From the NCBI GenBank assembly GCA_900473685.1, contig UCNE01000010.1, positions 124,001-188,000 of the forward strand: DNA of 64,000 nucleotides, given 5' to 3'. Origin of the DNA: Hyphomicrobiales bacterium (GTDB lineage Bacteria; Pseudomonadota; Alphaproteobacteria; Rhizobiales; Rhizobiaceae). Position numbers and translations under genes: made by a program. The stretch's first letter is position 1, and each line of letters starts with the position of its first letter. The notes under the pieces are model-generated. The model was given only the letters and a program-made list of their open reading frames with translations. It was not told the origin of the DNA and made no database searches. Positions 9,198-18,145 of this stretch are shown here, piece after piece.

Positions 9198-9441
9198 TCG
9201 TCCTGAACCCAATCACGTGGACAAAGCTTAGAACAAACTCCTTAAACGCTTACTGAACAACCCGGCGCGCTCAAGCAATTGATTTCACGACCGCCAGGAG
9301 AACTTCCGAGTAATTCTCTCCATAATTGCAGTTTTGAGACGATTGCCGTTATTTTCCGGAAACCGGCATGCAACGACAATGCTGCACTCGGGCGTGCCGA
9401 GGCCAAGTTTATACAGCAAATCGGGCAGGCCGGTATCCGGC

Positions 9442-10404
9442 TCAAGCCGCGTCTTTTGCCAGATTGATGCCACCGGCATCCGTCAGCAGGAAGGCCTCGC
9501 CGCACGCTGTCGCGAGCGTACGCACGCGCAGAATGTAACTCTGGCGCTCGGTCACGGAAATCACGCCGCGCGCATCGAGCAGGTTGAAGACATGGCTGGC
9601 CTTGATGCACTGGTCATAGGCCGGAAAGACGCACTTGTGCAGGACCGCATTGGCGCTGCTATCAGGCGCACCGGCTGCCAGAAGCGCCATGCATTCCTTT
9701 TCGGCATCGACGAAATGCTGCTGCAGCATGGCCGTATTGGCAAATTCGAAATTGTGCCGCGAATATTCCTGCTCGGCCTGCAGGAAGACATCGCCATAGC
9801 TGATCTTCTCGTCGCCTTCGCGGCCGTTGAAATTCAGGTCATAGACGTTGTCGACGCCCTGGACATACATGGCGAGGCGCTCGAGGCCGTAGGTGAGCTC
9901 GCCGGAGACAGGCGAGCACTCAATGCCGCAGACCTGCTGGAAATAAGTGAACTGCGAAACTTCCATGCCGTCGCACCAGCATTCCCAACCAAGGCCCCAG
10001 GCGCCCAGCGTCGGGCTTGCCCAGTCGTCCTCGACAAAGCGGATATCATGCAGCAGCGGATCGAGACCGATGGCGGCCAGCGAACCGAGATAGAGTTCCT
10101 GCAGGTTCGGCGGATTGGGCTTCAGGATGACCTGGTACTGATAATAGTGCTGCAGCCGGTTGGGGTTTTCGCCATAACGGCCATCCGACGGGCGGCGCGA
10201 TGGCTGCACATAGGCTGCCCGCCACGGTTTGGGGCCAAGCGCCCGCAACGTCGTTGCCGGATGGAAGGTACCGGCGCCGACTTCCATATCGTAGGGCTGC
10301 AGAACCGCACATCCTTTGTCCGCCCAGTAAGCGTGCAGCGTCAGGATCAGCGCCTGAAAGGAGCGCTTGGGGTTCAAATGGTCCGGGAGAGCGGCGGCGG
10401 TCAT
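9442..10404 (-). CDS. glyQ: Glycyl-tRNA synthetase alpha subunit
   Basis: The catalytic alpha subunit that activates glycine; partner of GlyS. The sequence [45 protein letters not shown] and the class II synthetase segment [19 protein letters not shown] are diagnostic. I place the start at ATG 10404 ([16 protein letters not shown]), giving 320 residues, the usual size. The ATG at 10446 would add 14 residues with no better ribosome site, and a TTGACC -35-like hexamer lies just upstream of it. glyQ and glyS are on the same strand but about 6.9 kb apart. Its upstream neighbour is the divergent parDE module. Confidence 0.96.
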   Translation of the reverse strand: MTAAALPDHLNPKRSFQALILTLHAYWADKGCAVLQPYDMEVGAGTFHPATTLRALGPKPWRAAYVQPSRRPSDGRYGENPNRLQHYYQYQVILKPNPPNLQELYLGSLAAIGLDPLLHDIRFVEDDWASPTLGAWGLGWECWCDGMEVSQFTYFQQVCGIECSPVSGELTYGLERLAMYVQGVDNVYDLNFNGREGDEKISYGDVFLQAEQEYSRHNFEFANTAMLQQHFVDAEKECMALLAAGAPDSSANAVLHKCVFPAYDQCIKASHVFNLLDARGVISVTERQSYILRVRTLATACGEAFLLTDAGGINLAKDAA

Positions 10405-10517
10405 GGCATCAGTCCAGGTTGAGGGTATCTGGCTGTCTGGTGCCATGATGGGCGGAAGGGGTCAAGGGGCGGGCAAAGCTGGCGAAGCAGAAGTATCCGC
10501 AGCACGCGCCTGTCTCG

Positions 10518-10545
10518 TTGCAGGCAATTCACCCAATGTGATAAG
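10518..10545 (+). promoter_or_regulatory. Possible parDE promoter
   Basis: TTGCAG (10518-10523), a 16-base spacer and GATAAG (10540-10545) lie about 30 bases before the parD start, which has AAGGA seven bases upstream of its ATG. The match is moderate. Confidence 0.4.
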
Positions 10546-10572
10546 CTTTCGCCGCAACTTAAGGATCGGCAG

Positions 10573-10848
10573 ATGACCGTCAAAATCGCTATTGAGCTGG
10601 ACGACACACATCGGGAATTCGCGGAGAAAATGGTGGCTGACGGCATCTATCCCTCAGTCTCCAGCGTCGTTCAAGCCGGGATCGAGCAGATGATGCAAAA
10701 TGATACGACTCCTGCCGATCCATTGGCGGGAATGGCGGACGAAGTCCGTAGACGAATGGAGCTGCCGAAAGATCAGTGGATACCTTGGGATGGAGCAAGT
10801 CTTTTCGATGAGGTCAGAAGCAAGCTCGCCGAAAAATACAAAAGCTAG
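10573..10848 (+). CDS. parD: ParD-type antitoxin (ribbon-helix-helix)
   Basis: A 91-residue antitoxin. The N-terminal KIAIELDDTHREFAEKMVADGIYPSVSSVVQAGIEQM is the ribbon-helix-helix and dimer region of the CC2985/ParD family; the C-terminal part, rich in charged residues (DEVRRRMELPKDQWIPWDGASLFDEV), would wrap the toxin. The ATG at 10573 has AAGGA at a good distance. The toxin gene starts six bases after its stop codon. As in other such modules, the complex probably represses its own promoter. The module is divergent from glyQ. Confidence 0.9.
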   Translation: MTVKIAIELDDTHREFAEKMVADGIYPSVSSVVQAGIEQMMQNDTTPADPLAGMADEVRRRMELPKDQWIPWDGASLFDEVRSKLAEKYKS

Positions 10849-10853
10849 CGGGG

Positions 10854-11171
10854 ATGGTTTACCGCATCGTCAAGCACCCGCTCATTGACCGGGATATTTA
10901 TGATATCGCCGATCTTGTCGCAAGCTATGCGGGACTGTCCATCGGCTTGGCAAAGGCAACTGAGATCGTTCGAGTCATCGACAATCTTGCATATTTTCCG
11001 CACATTGGCTCATTGAGGCACGAATTGCTACCGGGCCTACGCGCAATTCCGGCCAGCGAAAAAGGCGTGGTTTGCTTCACTGTCGATGACCACGATCAAA
11101 GCGTTTTCATCATTTGCGTCTCCTATGCAGGCGCCGATTGGATGGCACGTGTCAAGGAACGTGGAGAATGA
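10854..11171 (+). CDS. parE: ParE-type toxin
   Basis: A 105-residue toxin of the RelE/ParE superfamily, coded directly after parD. The N-terminal YRIVKHPLIDRDIYDIADLVASYAG, the central FPHIGSLRHELLPGLRAIPASEKGVVCFTVD and the C-terminal VSYAGADWM fit the ParE fold; in characterised ParE toxins the target is DNA gyrase, but the RelE/ParE group is varied, so the target here is inferred. The start GTG/ATG region at 10854 gives tight coupling with parD. It ends two bases from the convergent gene at 11174. Confidence 0.88.
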   Translation: MVYRIVKHPLIDRDIYDIADLVASYAGLSIGLAKATEIVRVIDNLAYFPHIGSLRHELLPGLRAIPASEKGVVCFTVDDHDQSVFIICVSYAGADWMARVKERGE

Positions 11172-11173
11172 TA

Positions 11174-11362
11174 TCACTCCGGCTCCTTCAGCCGGTATTC
11201 CCCCGTTACCGGATCCTTGACCAGCGTGCCTTGCGTGCCGGTTTCCTCACGGCGGCGGGCTTCCTGCTGGCGGCGGCTCAGCTTTTCCGCGTCGGCCACG
11301 AATTTGCGGTAGCCGAACCAGGCGATGGCTGCAAACAGCAGCAGTAGAATTAGTTGCGGCAT
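11174..11362 (-). CDS. Small conserved membrane protein
   Basis: A 62-residue protein with one N-terminal membrane helix (PQLILLLLFAAIAWFGYRKFV), a charged helix (DAEKLSRRQQEARRREE) and a C-terminal TLVKDPVTGEYRLKEPE. I have seen similar small proteins beside S49 peptidase genes in rhizobia but know no function. A strong GGGAGGG ribosome site precedes the ATG. It lies 26 bases downstream of the peptidase gene on the same strand and is probably cotranscribed. Confidence 0.75.
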   Translation of the reverse strand: MPQLILLLLFAAIAWFGYRKFVADAEKLSRRQQEARRREETGTQGTLVKDPVTGEYRLKEPE

Positions 11363-11388
11363 GCGCCCTCCCCCGTTCCGTCAGACCA

Positions 11389-12255
11389 TCAAAGGCCGAA
11401 GCGGCCCCATAATGCTCTTTCCTCGGCCACCTCGGCAAGACCGGAAACGGCTGAGACGGCGAACCGCTCCGCCATTCCGCCCGCCATCGATGCACCCGGC
11501 TGGCGGCGGCCGAACAGGCCGCGCGAAGCGGAAACCAGTTGCAGCTGGATCTTGTCGCCAAACCGCTTTTTCAGCTCGCCGCGCATGTCGCCGAGGCTAT
11601 CGACCAGGCCAAGCTCCTGACCGCGTTTGCCGGTCCAGAACAGGCCGGAGAAGATGTCGGGCGTATCGGCGAGCAGGTGGCCACGCCGCGCCTTGACCAT
11701 GCCGATGAAGACCTCATGGATTTCGAGCTGCAGGCCCTTGAGGAACTCAATATCGCGTTCCTTTTCCGGCTGGAAAGGATCGAGCATCACCTTGTTGGAG
11801 CCGGCGGTATAGACACGTCGCTCGACGCCGATCTTCTTCAACAATTCCGGAAAACCGAAACCGCCGGACACGACGCCGATGGAACCGACGATCGAGGTCG
11901 GGTCGGCAATGATCTCGTCACCGGCAAGCGCGATCATGTAGCCGCCGGAGGCTGCCACATCCTCGACGAAGATGATCACCCGCTTCTTCTTTTCCTCTGC
12001 AAGGTCTCGGATGCGCTGGTAGATCAGCCTTGATTGAACGGGCGAGCCGCCGGGAGAGTTGACCGAGATGGCAACGGCGGGCGCGCCCTTCACCGAAAAA
12101 GCCTTTTCAAGCACGGGTGCGACCGCCGCCAGATTGAGCGCCGGGCGGAACTGGCTGCTGCCCGCCATGATCGCACCGTGCAGCCTGACGACCGGAATCG
12201 TTATACCGTCCTTGCGAAAACGCTTCGGCAACAGCTTCCTGAACAGTCCGGCCAT
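11389..12255 (-). CDS. sppA: S49 family (SppA/SohB-like) serine peptidase
   Basis: A 288-residue short-form S49 peptidase, thought to degrade signal peptides or membrane proteins. By comparison with archaeal short-form SppA, the serine nucleophile is Ser103 in EDVAASGGYMIAL and the general-base lysine is Lys155 in YTAGSNKVMLDPF. Other blocks are ISVNSPGGSPVQS and TSIVGSIGVVSGGFGF. There is no clear signal peptide, only an amphipathic basic N-terminus (MAGLFRKLLPKRFRK). The ATG at 12255 has AGGGAG six bases upstream and is preferred over the one at 12270. It forms a two-gene unit with the small membrane protein downstream. Confidence 0.9.
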   Translation of the reverse strand: MAGLFRKLLPKRFRKDGITIPVVRLHGAIMAGSSQFRPALNLAAVAPVLEKAFSVKGAPAVAISVNSPGGSPVQSRLIYQRIRDLAEEKKKRVIIFVEDVAASGGYMIALAGDEIIADPTSIVGSIGVVSGGFGFPELLKKIGVERRVYTAGSNKVMLDPFQPEKERDIEFLKGLQLEIHEVFIGMVKARRGHLLADTPDIFSGLFWTGKRGQELGLVDSLGDMRGELKKRFGDKIQLQLVSASRGLFGRRQPGASMAGGMAERFAVSAVSGLAEVAEERALWGRFGL

Positions 12256-12350
12256 CTGAACTCCCTGCATTCATTCAATCATTATACGTGCATTATGCGT
12301 GTTGGCATGTATGCACTGGCGCGGCAAACGCAATGGCAATGCCATGAAAA

Positions 12351-13130
12351 TCATCGATTGCGGTGATAGCCGGCACGGCCATTGTTCATATCGTCGACGA
12401 CGGTGGCGAACCTGTGCGTCTCCGCCTCATGCACGATCAGCGGCGCCCGCAGCGTCAATCGCGCCCGGCTCTGCTTGATCGCCGTCACAAGAATACGCAC
12501 CGCATTTTCACCAGCGCGCGGATGCAGGGGCGTAATTTCCATCCCGCCAAACCGGCCGCCGCAGGCCGAAATGATCTCGGCAATCGATTCAGGCCGGGCG
12601 ATCAGCGACAATTGCCCACCCGGCCTTGCAATAGCGCAGGCCGTGCGGATCCATGTGTCGAACAGCCCGTCGGTCATCGCATGTGCCTCGGCCTTCAAGG
12701 CATCCGGCGTCTTGCGGTCGGAAGCATCGTTGAAAGGCGGGTTCATGATGACGTGATCGAAACTGTAGTCGGCGAGACCGGCTGCAACCCTTGTCCGGCC
12801 CGTCAGTGATACGTCGGCTTCAAGAACGGAGATCCGGCTGACCAAGCGGGCATTATCCGCAAGTGCCAGGCTTCGCCTGGCAAACTGCGCCATCAGTGGC
12901 GACCGCTCGACCAGAACAATCGAGGCATTCTCGAGCCGCGAGGCAACAGCCATGCCGGCAGCACCCGCACCGGCGCCGAGATCGGCGACATGGCAGGGTT
13001 TCTCTGAAACGACCAGCGACGCCAGCAGCATCGCATCCATGCCCGACCGGTGTCCCTGTCCCAGCGGCTGGATCACCTGGAACCGGCCGCGGTGGAAGCT
13101 GTCGATGGTTTCGGTGGCCGCAGTCGTCAT
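12351..13130 (-). CDS. TrmN6-like SAM-dependent methyltransferase
   Basis: A 259-residue class I methyltransferase. The SAM-binding motif is VADLGAGAGAAGMAVASR and the catalytic motif is IMNPPFND, the NPPF type used for N6-adenine or exocyclic amine methylation. The N-terminal FQVIQPLGQGHRSGMDAMLLAS resembles the YfiC/TrmN6 tRNA(Val) adenine-37 methyltransferase group, so a tRNA substrate is likely but not shown. Its ATG overlaps the stop codon of the upstream DUF2007 gene by four bases (ATGA), so the two are translationally coupled. Confidence 0.85.
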   Translation of the reverse strand: MTTAATETIDSFHRGRFQVIQPLGQGHRSGMDAMLLASLVVSEKPCHVADLGAGAGAAGMAVASRLENASIVLVERSPLMAQFARRSLALADNARLVSRISVLEADVSLTGRTRVAAGLADYSFDHVIMNPPFNDASDRKTPDALKAEAHAMTDGLFDTWIRTACAIARPGGQLSLIARPESIAEIISACGGRFGGMEITPLHPRAGENAVRILVTAIKQSRARLTLRAPLIVHEAETHRFATVVDDMNNGRAGYHRNR

Positions 13131-13351
13131 GCGTCGCGCAATTCCGCCTCAAGCCCGGCATCGATCAGAACCTGCCGTGCCTCCTGCTCGTCGTCCTCAT
13201 CGACCATAAATCGGCGCGGCAACAGGCCGAGCGAACCTTCAAGAATGCTCATGCCCTGATCGGCAATGAAACAGCTGATGCCAGCGTCCTTCATCAGACT
13301 TTCGGCGAACGAGAGCACGACGGCGTCGTTGGTACGGATCAATTCCTTCAT
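13127..13351 (-). CDS. DUF2007 domain protein
   Basis: A 74-residue protein of the DUF2007 family (putative signal-transducing protein, PII-like fold in some members): MKELIRTNDAVVLSFAESLMKDAGI, then CFIADQGMSILEGSLGLLPRRFMVDEDDEQEARQVL. The start is the ATG at 13351; the longer open frame upstream has no family sequence. Its stop codon overlaps the start of the methyltransferase gene as ATGA. It is divergent from the polyprenyl diphosphate synthase gene. Function is unknown. Confidence 0.85.
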   Translation of the reverse strand: MKELIRTNDAVVLSFAESLMKDAGISCFIADQGMSILEGSLGLLPRRFMVDEDDEQEARQVLIDAGLEAELRDA

Positions 13352-13460
13352 TCCGGGTCGTTTTCCTGCCTTATTTGAGCAAGCGGGACAATTCGCCTCT
13401 TGCCGCCACAAGCCCCCCTTTCTATTGTCCGAACTGGAATTTGAACAGGAGTCCCTTGTG

Positions 13461-14477
13461 TTGGGCGTAGTGATACCGCTGGAAGACAGCAAAAACAAAC
13501 AGGCATCGGTCAAGCCGCTCGTCGACCTGACGAAGGCGGACATGGAGCGCGTCAACCAGCTGATCCTGTCCAAGGCGGGATCCGACGTCCAGATGATCCC
13601 GGAGGTCGCCAACCACCTGATCTCCTCCGGCGGCAAGCGCCTGCGTCCAATGCTGACGCTGGCATCGGCCGCCATGTTCGGTTTCAACGGCGACGCGCAT
13701 ATCAAGCTTGCGACCGCAGTCGAGTTCATGCACACGGCCACCCTCCTGCACGACGACGTGGTCGATGAAAGCGATCTGCGGCGCGGCAAATCGACCGCAC
13801 GGATGATCTGGGGCAACCAGGCCAGTGTGCTGGTCGGCGATTTCCTGCTTGGCCAGGCATTCCGCATGATGGTTGATGTCGGCTCGCTCGATGCGCTGGA
13901 TGTGCTGTCCACGGCCGCGTCCGTGATTGCCGAAGGCGAAGTGCTGCAGCTTTCCGTCGCCAAGAACATGGAGACGACCGAGGACGACTATTTGTCCGTC
14001 ATCCGCGCCAAGACGGCCGCCCTGTTTGCAGCCGCGTCCGAAGTCGGCCCGATCGTCGCCAAGACCGACAAGGCCAGCCGCAATGCACTGAAATCCTACG
14101 GCATGAATCTCGGCCTCGCCTTCCAGCTGGTCGATGACGTGCTCGACTATGGCGGCAAAGCGGCCGATCTCGGCAAGAATACCGGCGACGATTTCCGCGA
14201 AGGCAAGATCACCCTGCCGGTCATTCTGTCCTACCGTCGCGGCACAGCCGAGGAGCGCAGCTTCTGGCGCCAGGCGATCGAAGGCGGCGAGAGCGACGAC
14301 CAGAACCTGGAAAAGGCGCTGGGCCTGATCACCCGCTACGGCGGCCTGACCGACACTATTGCCCGGGCCCAGCATTACGGCACGATTGCCCGCGATGCGC
14401 TGGCACCGCTGCCGGAATCACCCTGGAAGGACGCACTCCTCGAGGTCATCGATTTCTGCATTGAGCGGGTGAGCTGA
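13461..14477 (+). CDS. ispB: Long-chain polyprenyl diphosphate synthase
   Basis: Makes the side chain of ubiquinone by adding isopentenyl diphosphate units. Both aspartate-rich motifs are visible: LLHDDVVDESDLRRG and QLVDDVLDYGG, together with SSGGKRLRPML. Rhizobia use ubiquinone-10, so the product is probably decaprenyl diphosphate. The start is TTG 13461 (then GVVIPLEDSKNKQ) or GTG 13458; an AGGAG at 13447-13451 suits either. The long frame back to 13266 overlaps the divergent DUF2007 gene and is not used. Length is 338 residues, normal for the family. Confidence 0.93.
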   Translation: MGVVIPLEDSKNKQASVKPLVDLTKADMERVNQLILSKAGSDVQMIPEVANHLISSGGKRLRPMLTLASAAMFGFNGDAHIKLATAVEFMHTATLLHDDVVDESDLRRGKSTARMIWGNQASVLVGDFLLGQAFRMMVDVGSLDALDVLSTAASVIAEGEVLQLSVAKNMETTEDDYLSVIRAKTAALFAAASEVGPIVAKTDKASRNALKSYGMNLGLAFQLVDDVLDYGGKAADLGKNTGDDFREGKITLPVILSYRRGTAEERSFWRQAIEGGESDDQNLEKALGLITRYGGLTDTIARAQHYGTIARDALAPLPESPWKDALLEVIDFCIERVS

Positions 14478-14745
14478 CCGGCCATTGCAAGGATCAGGTG
14501 CAGGCTTGAGGAATTTCTTGCCGCACTGCGCCAAAAAAGCCATTCTGTCCGTCCATGCTTCCGGGCCGCTGTCTGTTGATGCTCACGATCGAGTGAGCGG
14601 AAATTGACGGCGGTATGTCGAATTGCGTTTTGGCTTGCGTTCAAACCGATTCCGGTTTGCCGGGTTATGCGTTATTGATTTGGAATTGATTCCACGCGAA
14701 TCCGGCGACGGCGCCAAGGGCGCCGCCCGTAACGAAAGGCTTGTC

Positions 14746-16575
14746 ATGCGGCAAAAACACCTTCTTCGCCTGCTCAGTGGCGCGGCCTTCCTGGCCCTGG
14801 CGTCGTTTTCCGGCGCGGCCCCGAGCTTTGCCGAGGAAAAGCCTGCGGTTGAAGAAAGCAAGCCATTCGATCTCAACTCGGTCAACAGTTTCTCGGGCGC
14901 GTTTCTCGCTGCCCGCACGGCCGATGTCGATCATGACCTCGATACCGCGACCAAGCTTTATCGCACGGCGCTCGAATTCGAGCCGGACAATGTCGACGTC
15001 AAGCAGCGCCTGATGATCACCTCGCTGATGAACGGCGATTTCGACGGCGGCGCCAAGATTGCCGAAGAGCTGAAATCGGACAGCTCTGTCGAACGCATCA
15101 CCACCATCACCCGCGCCGTCGAGGCCATCCGCAAGCGGGAATATCGCCACGCGCAGAAAATCCTCAACTACCAAGGCCCGAACGATCTCGACCGGCTGAT
15201 GAACGGGTTGCTGCTGGGCTGGGCGAAGGCTGGCGAAGGCAAGCCGAAGGATGCGATCGCCGAGATCCAGGCGATGGAAGGGCCGGAATGGTTCCGTATC
15301 TTCAAGTCCTATAACCAAGGCGCCATTGCACTGGCCGCCGGCGACAAGTCCACGGCCCGTTCCAAGTTGAACGATGCCGTGCTCGACCGCGAAGGCGGCG
15401 CTGCTGCGCCCGACACGTTCATGCGCGCCGTCGTTGCACTGGCAAAGCTTGAAGCCCGCGATGGCAACAAGCAGAAGGCACTTGATGCGGTTTCGGTTGG
15501 CGAAGGCTTCATCAGCAATTATGCCCCGCTGAAGGCATTGCGCACCAGCATCGAAGAAGGCAAGCCGCAGGAACAGCAGGTCCGCAGCGCCACCCAGGGT
15601 GCCGCCTCCGTGCTGTTTTCGATCGGCGCTGCATTGAACCGCGATGGCGCCGAAGACATCGTCTCGCTCTATTTGCAGACAGCCCGGGCGCTCGATCCGG
15701 AAAGCGCCGATATCCTCGTCATGCTCGGCGGCATTGCAGAAAACCTGAAAAAGCCCGAGCGGGCTATTGCGCTGTACAAGAGCGTGCCGGAAAATTCGCC
15801 GATGCGGCGCCTGTCGGAAATGCAGCTGGGTCTCAGCCTTGCCTCGATCGGCAAGGTCGATGAAGCCAAGCAGCATCTGAAGGAGTTGATCGACCTCGAC
15901 CCGAAGGACGTGCGCAGCTACCTCGCCTATGGCAGCGTGCTGTCGGACGCCAAGGATTATAAGGAAATGGGCCTGGTCTATGACCGCGCGGTCGAGGCGA
16001 TCGGCCCAGTGCCGCAGCGCAGCGACTGGACGATCTTCTTCCAGCGCGGCATTGCCTATGAGCGCCAGAAGATGTGGGCCAAGGCCGAGCCGAGCTTCAA
16101 GAAGGCACTCGACCTCAATCCAGACCAGCCGCAGGTGCTGAACTATCTCGGCTATTCCTGGGTCGACATGAATATCAATCTCGATGAGGGCCTGGGGATG
16201 ATCCGCAAGGCGGTCGACCTGAAGCCGGACGATGGCTACATCGTCGATTCGCTCGGCTGGGCCTATTTCCGGATGGGCCGCTTCGATGACGCGGCGACCG
16301 AACTCGAGCGCGCCGTCGAACTGATGGCTGGCGATTCGACCATCAACGACCACCTGGGCGATGCCTATTGGCGTGTCGGCCGCAAGCTCGAAGCCGTGTT
16401 CCAGTGGAACCAGGCGTTGGCGCTGAAGCCCGAGGAAGCGGAGATCCCGAAGATCAAGGCAAAGATCGAAAACGGCCTGCCGCCGGTGGAGGTCAAGGTC
16501 CCGGCTGCCGCCGAAGCGGGTGATACCCAGCCGAAGAAGGTCGAGCCGGACGTTACCGCCGGCAAGAAATCCTGA
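14746..16575 (+). CDS. Exported tetratricopeptide repeat protein
   Basis: A 609-residue protein with a signal peptide (MRQKHLLRLLSGAAFLALA to PSFA, then EEKPAVEE) and tetratricopeptide repeats throughout: near the N-terminus DHDLDTATKLYRTALEFEPDN, and from about residue 400 on NYLGYSWVDMNINLDEGLGMIRKAVDLKPDD, DSLGWAYFRMGRFDDAATELERAVEL and DHLGDAYWRVGRKLEAVFQWNQAL. The C-terminus is Pro/Ala/Lys rich and low complexity. Such proteins are scaffolds in the periplasm or at the membrane; the partner is unknown. The ATG at 14746 has AAAGG upstream and directly begins the signal peptide, so the longer frame is rejected. ispE follows after 12 bases. A GC hairpin (14709-14725) lies 20 bases before the start. 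Confidence 0.88.
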   Translation: MRQKHLLRLLSGAAFLALASFSGAAPSFAEEKPAVEESKPFDLNSVNSFSGAFLAARTADVDHDLDTATKLYRTALEFEPDNVDVKQRLMITSLMNGDFDGGAKIAEELKSDSSVERITTITRAVEAIRKREYRHAQKILNYQGPNDLDRLMNGLLLGWAKAGEGKPKDAIAEIQAMEGPEWFRIFKSYNQGAIALAAGDKSTARSKLNDAVLDREGGAAAPDTFMRAVVALAKLEARDGNKQKALDAVSVGEGFISNYAPLKALRTSIEEGKPQEQQVRSATQGAASVLFSIGAALNRDGAEDIVSLYLQTARALDPESADILVMLGGIAENLKKPERAIALYKSVPENSPMRRLSEMQLGLSLASIGKVDEAKQHLKELIDLDPKDVRSYLAYGSVLSDAKDYKEMGLVYDRAVEAIGPVPQRSDWTIFFQRGIAYERQKMWAKAEPSFKKALDLNPDQPQVLNYLGYSWVDMNINLDEGLGMIRKAVDLKPDDGYIVDSLGWAYFRMGRFDDAATELERAVELMAGDSTINDHLGDAYWRVGRKLEAVFQWNQALALKPEEAEIPKIKAKIENGLPPVEVKVPAAAEAGDTQPKKVEPDVTAGKKS

Positions 16576-16587
16576 TTTCGCCTGTCA

Positions 16588-17520
16588 ATGGCAAGTAAGG
16601 ATGGCATTTTAGGATTTTCGCTGACGCGGACCGCGCCGGCGAAAATCAATCTAGCCCTGCATGTCGTCGGCCAGCGGGCCGACGGATATCATCTGCTGGA
16701 AAGCCTCGTGACCTTTGCCGATGCGGGAGACCGCATCGGCTTTTCTCTCTCCGATGAAGACCGCTTCACCATCTCCGGCCGCTTTTCCGCCGATCTGCCG
16801 CTGACCGGCGAGGCTGTGGCGGGAAACCTGGTGCTGAAGGCACGTGACCTGCTGCGCGCCCATCTGCGTGGAAACGGCATCAAGGCCGACCCGGTTCATC
16901 TGCATCTCGAAAAGAACCTGCCGGTCGCTTCCGGCATTGGTGGCGGTTCGGCGGATGCGGCGGCGACACTTCTCGGATTGCTGGAGCTTTGGAATGTTTC
17001 CATCGACCCCGGCAGCTTGCAGCAGATCGCGCTAACGCTGGGCGCCGATGTGCCGATGTGCCTTCACGGCCGGCCGCTGGTCGCGCGCGGCATCGGAGAA
17101 GACATCGAAGCGATAGCCGAATTTCCGGCCTTCCCGATGCTGATCGTCAACCCGCTGAAGGCGGTCTCGACACCGGTGATTTTCAAGCTCTTGAAGGACA
17201 AGACCAAGCCGCCGCTGGTGATGCCGCAAGACACGCCATCGCGCGACGGCTGGCTGGACGTGCTGAGAGCTCTGCGCAACGATCTGGAGCCGCCTGCGCG
17301 CGATCTGGAGCCGGAGATCGCGGCAGTCTCCAGCGCACTGGCGCAGACAGGCGCCTCCCTTGTGCGGATGTCCGGCTCGGGGGCCTCGTGCTTTGGCCTC
17401 CATGACAGTACAGCTGCCCGTGACGAGGCGGCAGCCGTTCTTTCCACCCGCAATCCTAACTGGTACGTTCTGGCCTGCAACAGCATCCGTGGAGAGGACG
17501 AGCGCAATGACCGAGGCTAG
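16588..17520 (+). CDS. ispE: 4-diphosphocytidyl-2-C-methyl-D-erythritol kinase
   Basis: The ATP-dependent kinase of the MEP isoprenoid pathway. GHMP-family motifs are clear: PAKINLALHVVGQRADGYHLLESL at the N-terminus, the ATP-binding LPVASGIGGGSADAAA, and VRMSGSGASCFGL near the C-terminus. Length is 310 residues, slightly above the usual 285-300. It follows the TPR gene by 12 bases and overlaps moaB by 14 bases, so the three genes are probably one transcript. With the polyprenyl synthase upstream it serves isoprenoid supply. Confidence 0.96.
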   Translation: MASKDGILGFSLTRTAPAKINLALHVVGQRADGYHLLESLVTFADAGDRIGFSLSDEDRFTISGRFSADLPLTGEAVAGNLVLKARDLLRAHLRGNGIKADPVHLHLEKNLPVASGIGGGSADAAATLLGLLELWNVSIDPGSLQQIALTLGADVPMCLHGRPLVARGIGEDIEAIAEFPAFPMLIVNPLKAVSTPVIFKLLKDKTKPPLVMPQDTPSRDGWLDVLRALRNDLEPPARDLEPEIAAVSSALAQTGASLVRMSGSGASCFGLHDSTAARDEAAAVLSTRNPNWYVLACNSIRGEDERNDRG

Positions 17521-18049
17521 GGAACCAAGACCTTTCGTTCCGGTCGGGATCGCGGTCCTCACCGTCTCCGATACGCGTACGCTGGCCGACGACCGCTCCG
17601 GCGACACGCTGGCTGCCCGCATCACCGATGCCGGGCACCGGCTCGAGGCCCGCGCCATCGTCCCGGACGACAAGCAGAGAATTGCGGCGCAGGTGAAGGC
17701 CTGGACGCTGACCGACACGATCGACGTGGTGATCACCACCGGGGGCACCGGCTTTACCGGACGCGACGTAACGCCCGAGGCACTGGAGCCTTTGTTCGAA
17801 AAGCGCATGGACGGCTTTTCCGAAGTCTTCCACCGGATTTCCTATGACAAGATCGGCACCTCGACGATCCAGTCGCGCGCCACCGGCGGCGTTGCCAATG
17901 CTACCTTCATCTTCGTGCTGCCGGGCTCGCCCGGCGCCTGCAAGGACGCCTGGGACGGTATCCTGAAGCAGCAGCTAGACTACCGGCACATGCCCTGCAA
18001 TTTCGTCGAGATCATGCCACGGCTCGACGAACACCTGAAACGCGGCTGA
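17507..18049 (+). CDS. moaB: Molybdenum cofactor biosynthesis protein MoaB
   Basis: A 180-residue MoaB/MogA-type protein that adenylates molybdopterin. Motifs: VLTVSDTRTLADDRSGD, VVITTGGTGFTGRDVTPEAL and FVLPGSPGACKDAWDGIL. The ATG at 17507 lies within the last codons of ispE, with GGAGAGGACGAG upstream. The longer frame from 17360 would overlap ispE by about 160 bases and has no family sequence there. No other molybdopterin gene is in the window. Confidence 0.95.
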   Translation: MTEAREPRPFVPVGIAVLTVSDTRTLADDRSGDTLAARITDAGHRLEARAIVPDDKQRIAAQVKAWTLTDTIDVVITTGGTGFTGRDVTPEALEPLFEKRMDGFSEVFHRISYDKIGTSTIQSRATGGVANATFIFVLPGSPGACKDAWDGILKQQLDYRHMPCNFVEIMPRLDEHLKRG

Positions 18050-18114
18050 CCGCCGTTTTTCTCCCCCATGTTCCATTTGGAACAGCGCGCCGGAATGCGC
18101 CATCGTAAAACTGT

Positions 18115-18140
18115 CCTCATTGAACGACAGAATGAGGAGG
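18115..18140 (+). promoter_or_regulatory. Hairpin covering part of a Shine-Dalgarno sequence
   Basis: CCTCATT (18115-18121) can pair with AATGAGG (18131-18137) across a nine-base loop. The 3' arm overlaps the very strong ribosome site GAGGAGG (18134-18140) of the 41-codon gene that starts at 18146. A perfect dyad GTTCCA-TT-TGGAAC lies further upstream at 18070-18083. Both are seen in the sequence; a role in translation control is inferred. Confidence 0.45.
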
Positions 18141-18145
18141 ACAAA

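Noticed and set aside
9279-9467. 62-codon plus-strand frame overlapping the end of glyQ
   Set aside because: It begins at a TTG without a ribosome site and overlaps glyQ; composition and context do not support it.
14665-16353. 562-codon minus-strand frame opposite the TPR gene
   Set aside because: Antisense shadow of a repeat protein; it has no start signal or recognisable domain.
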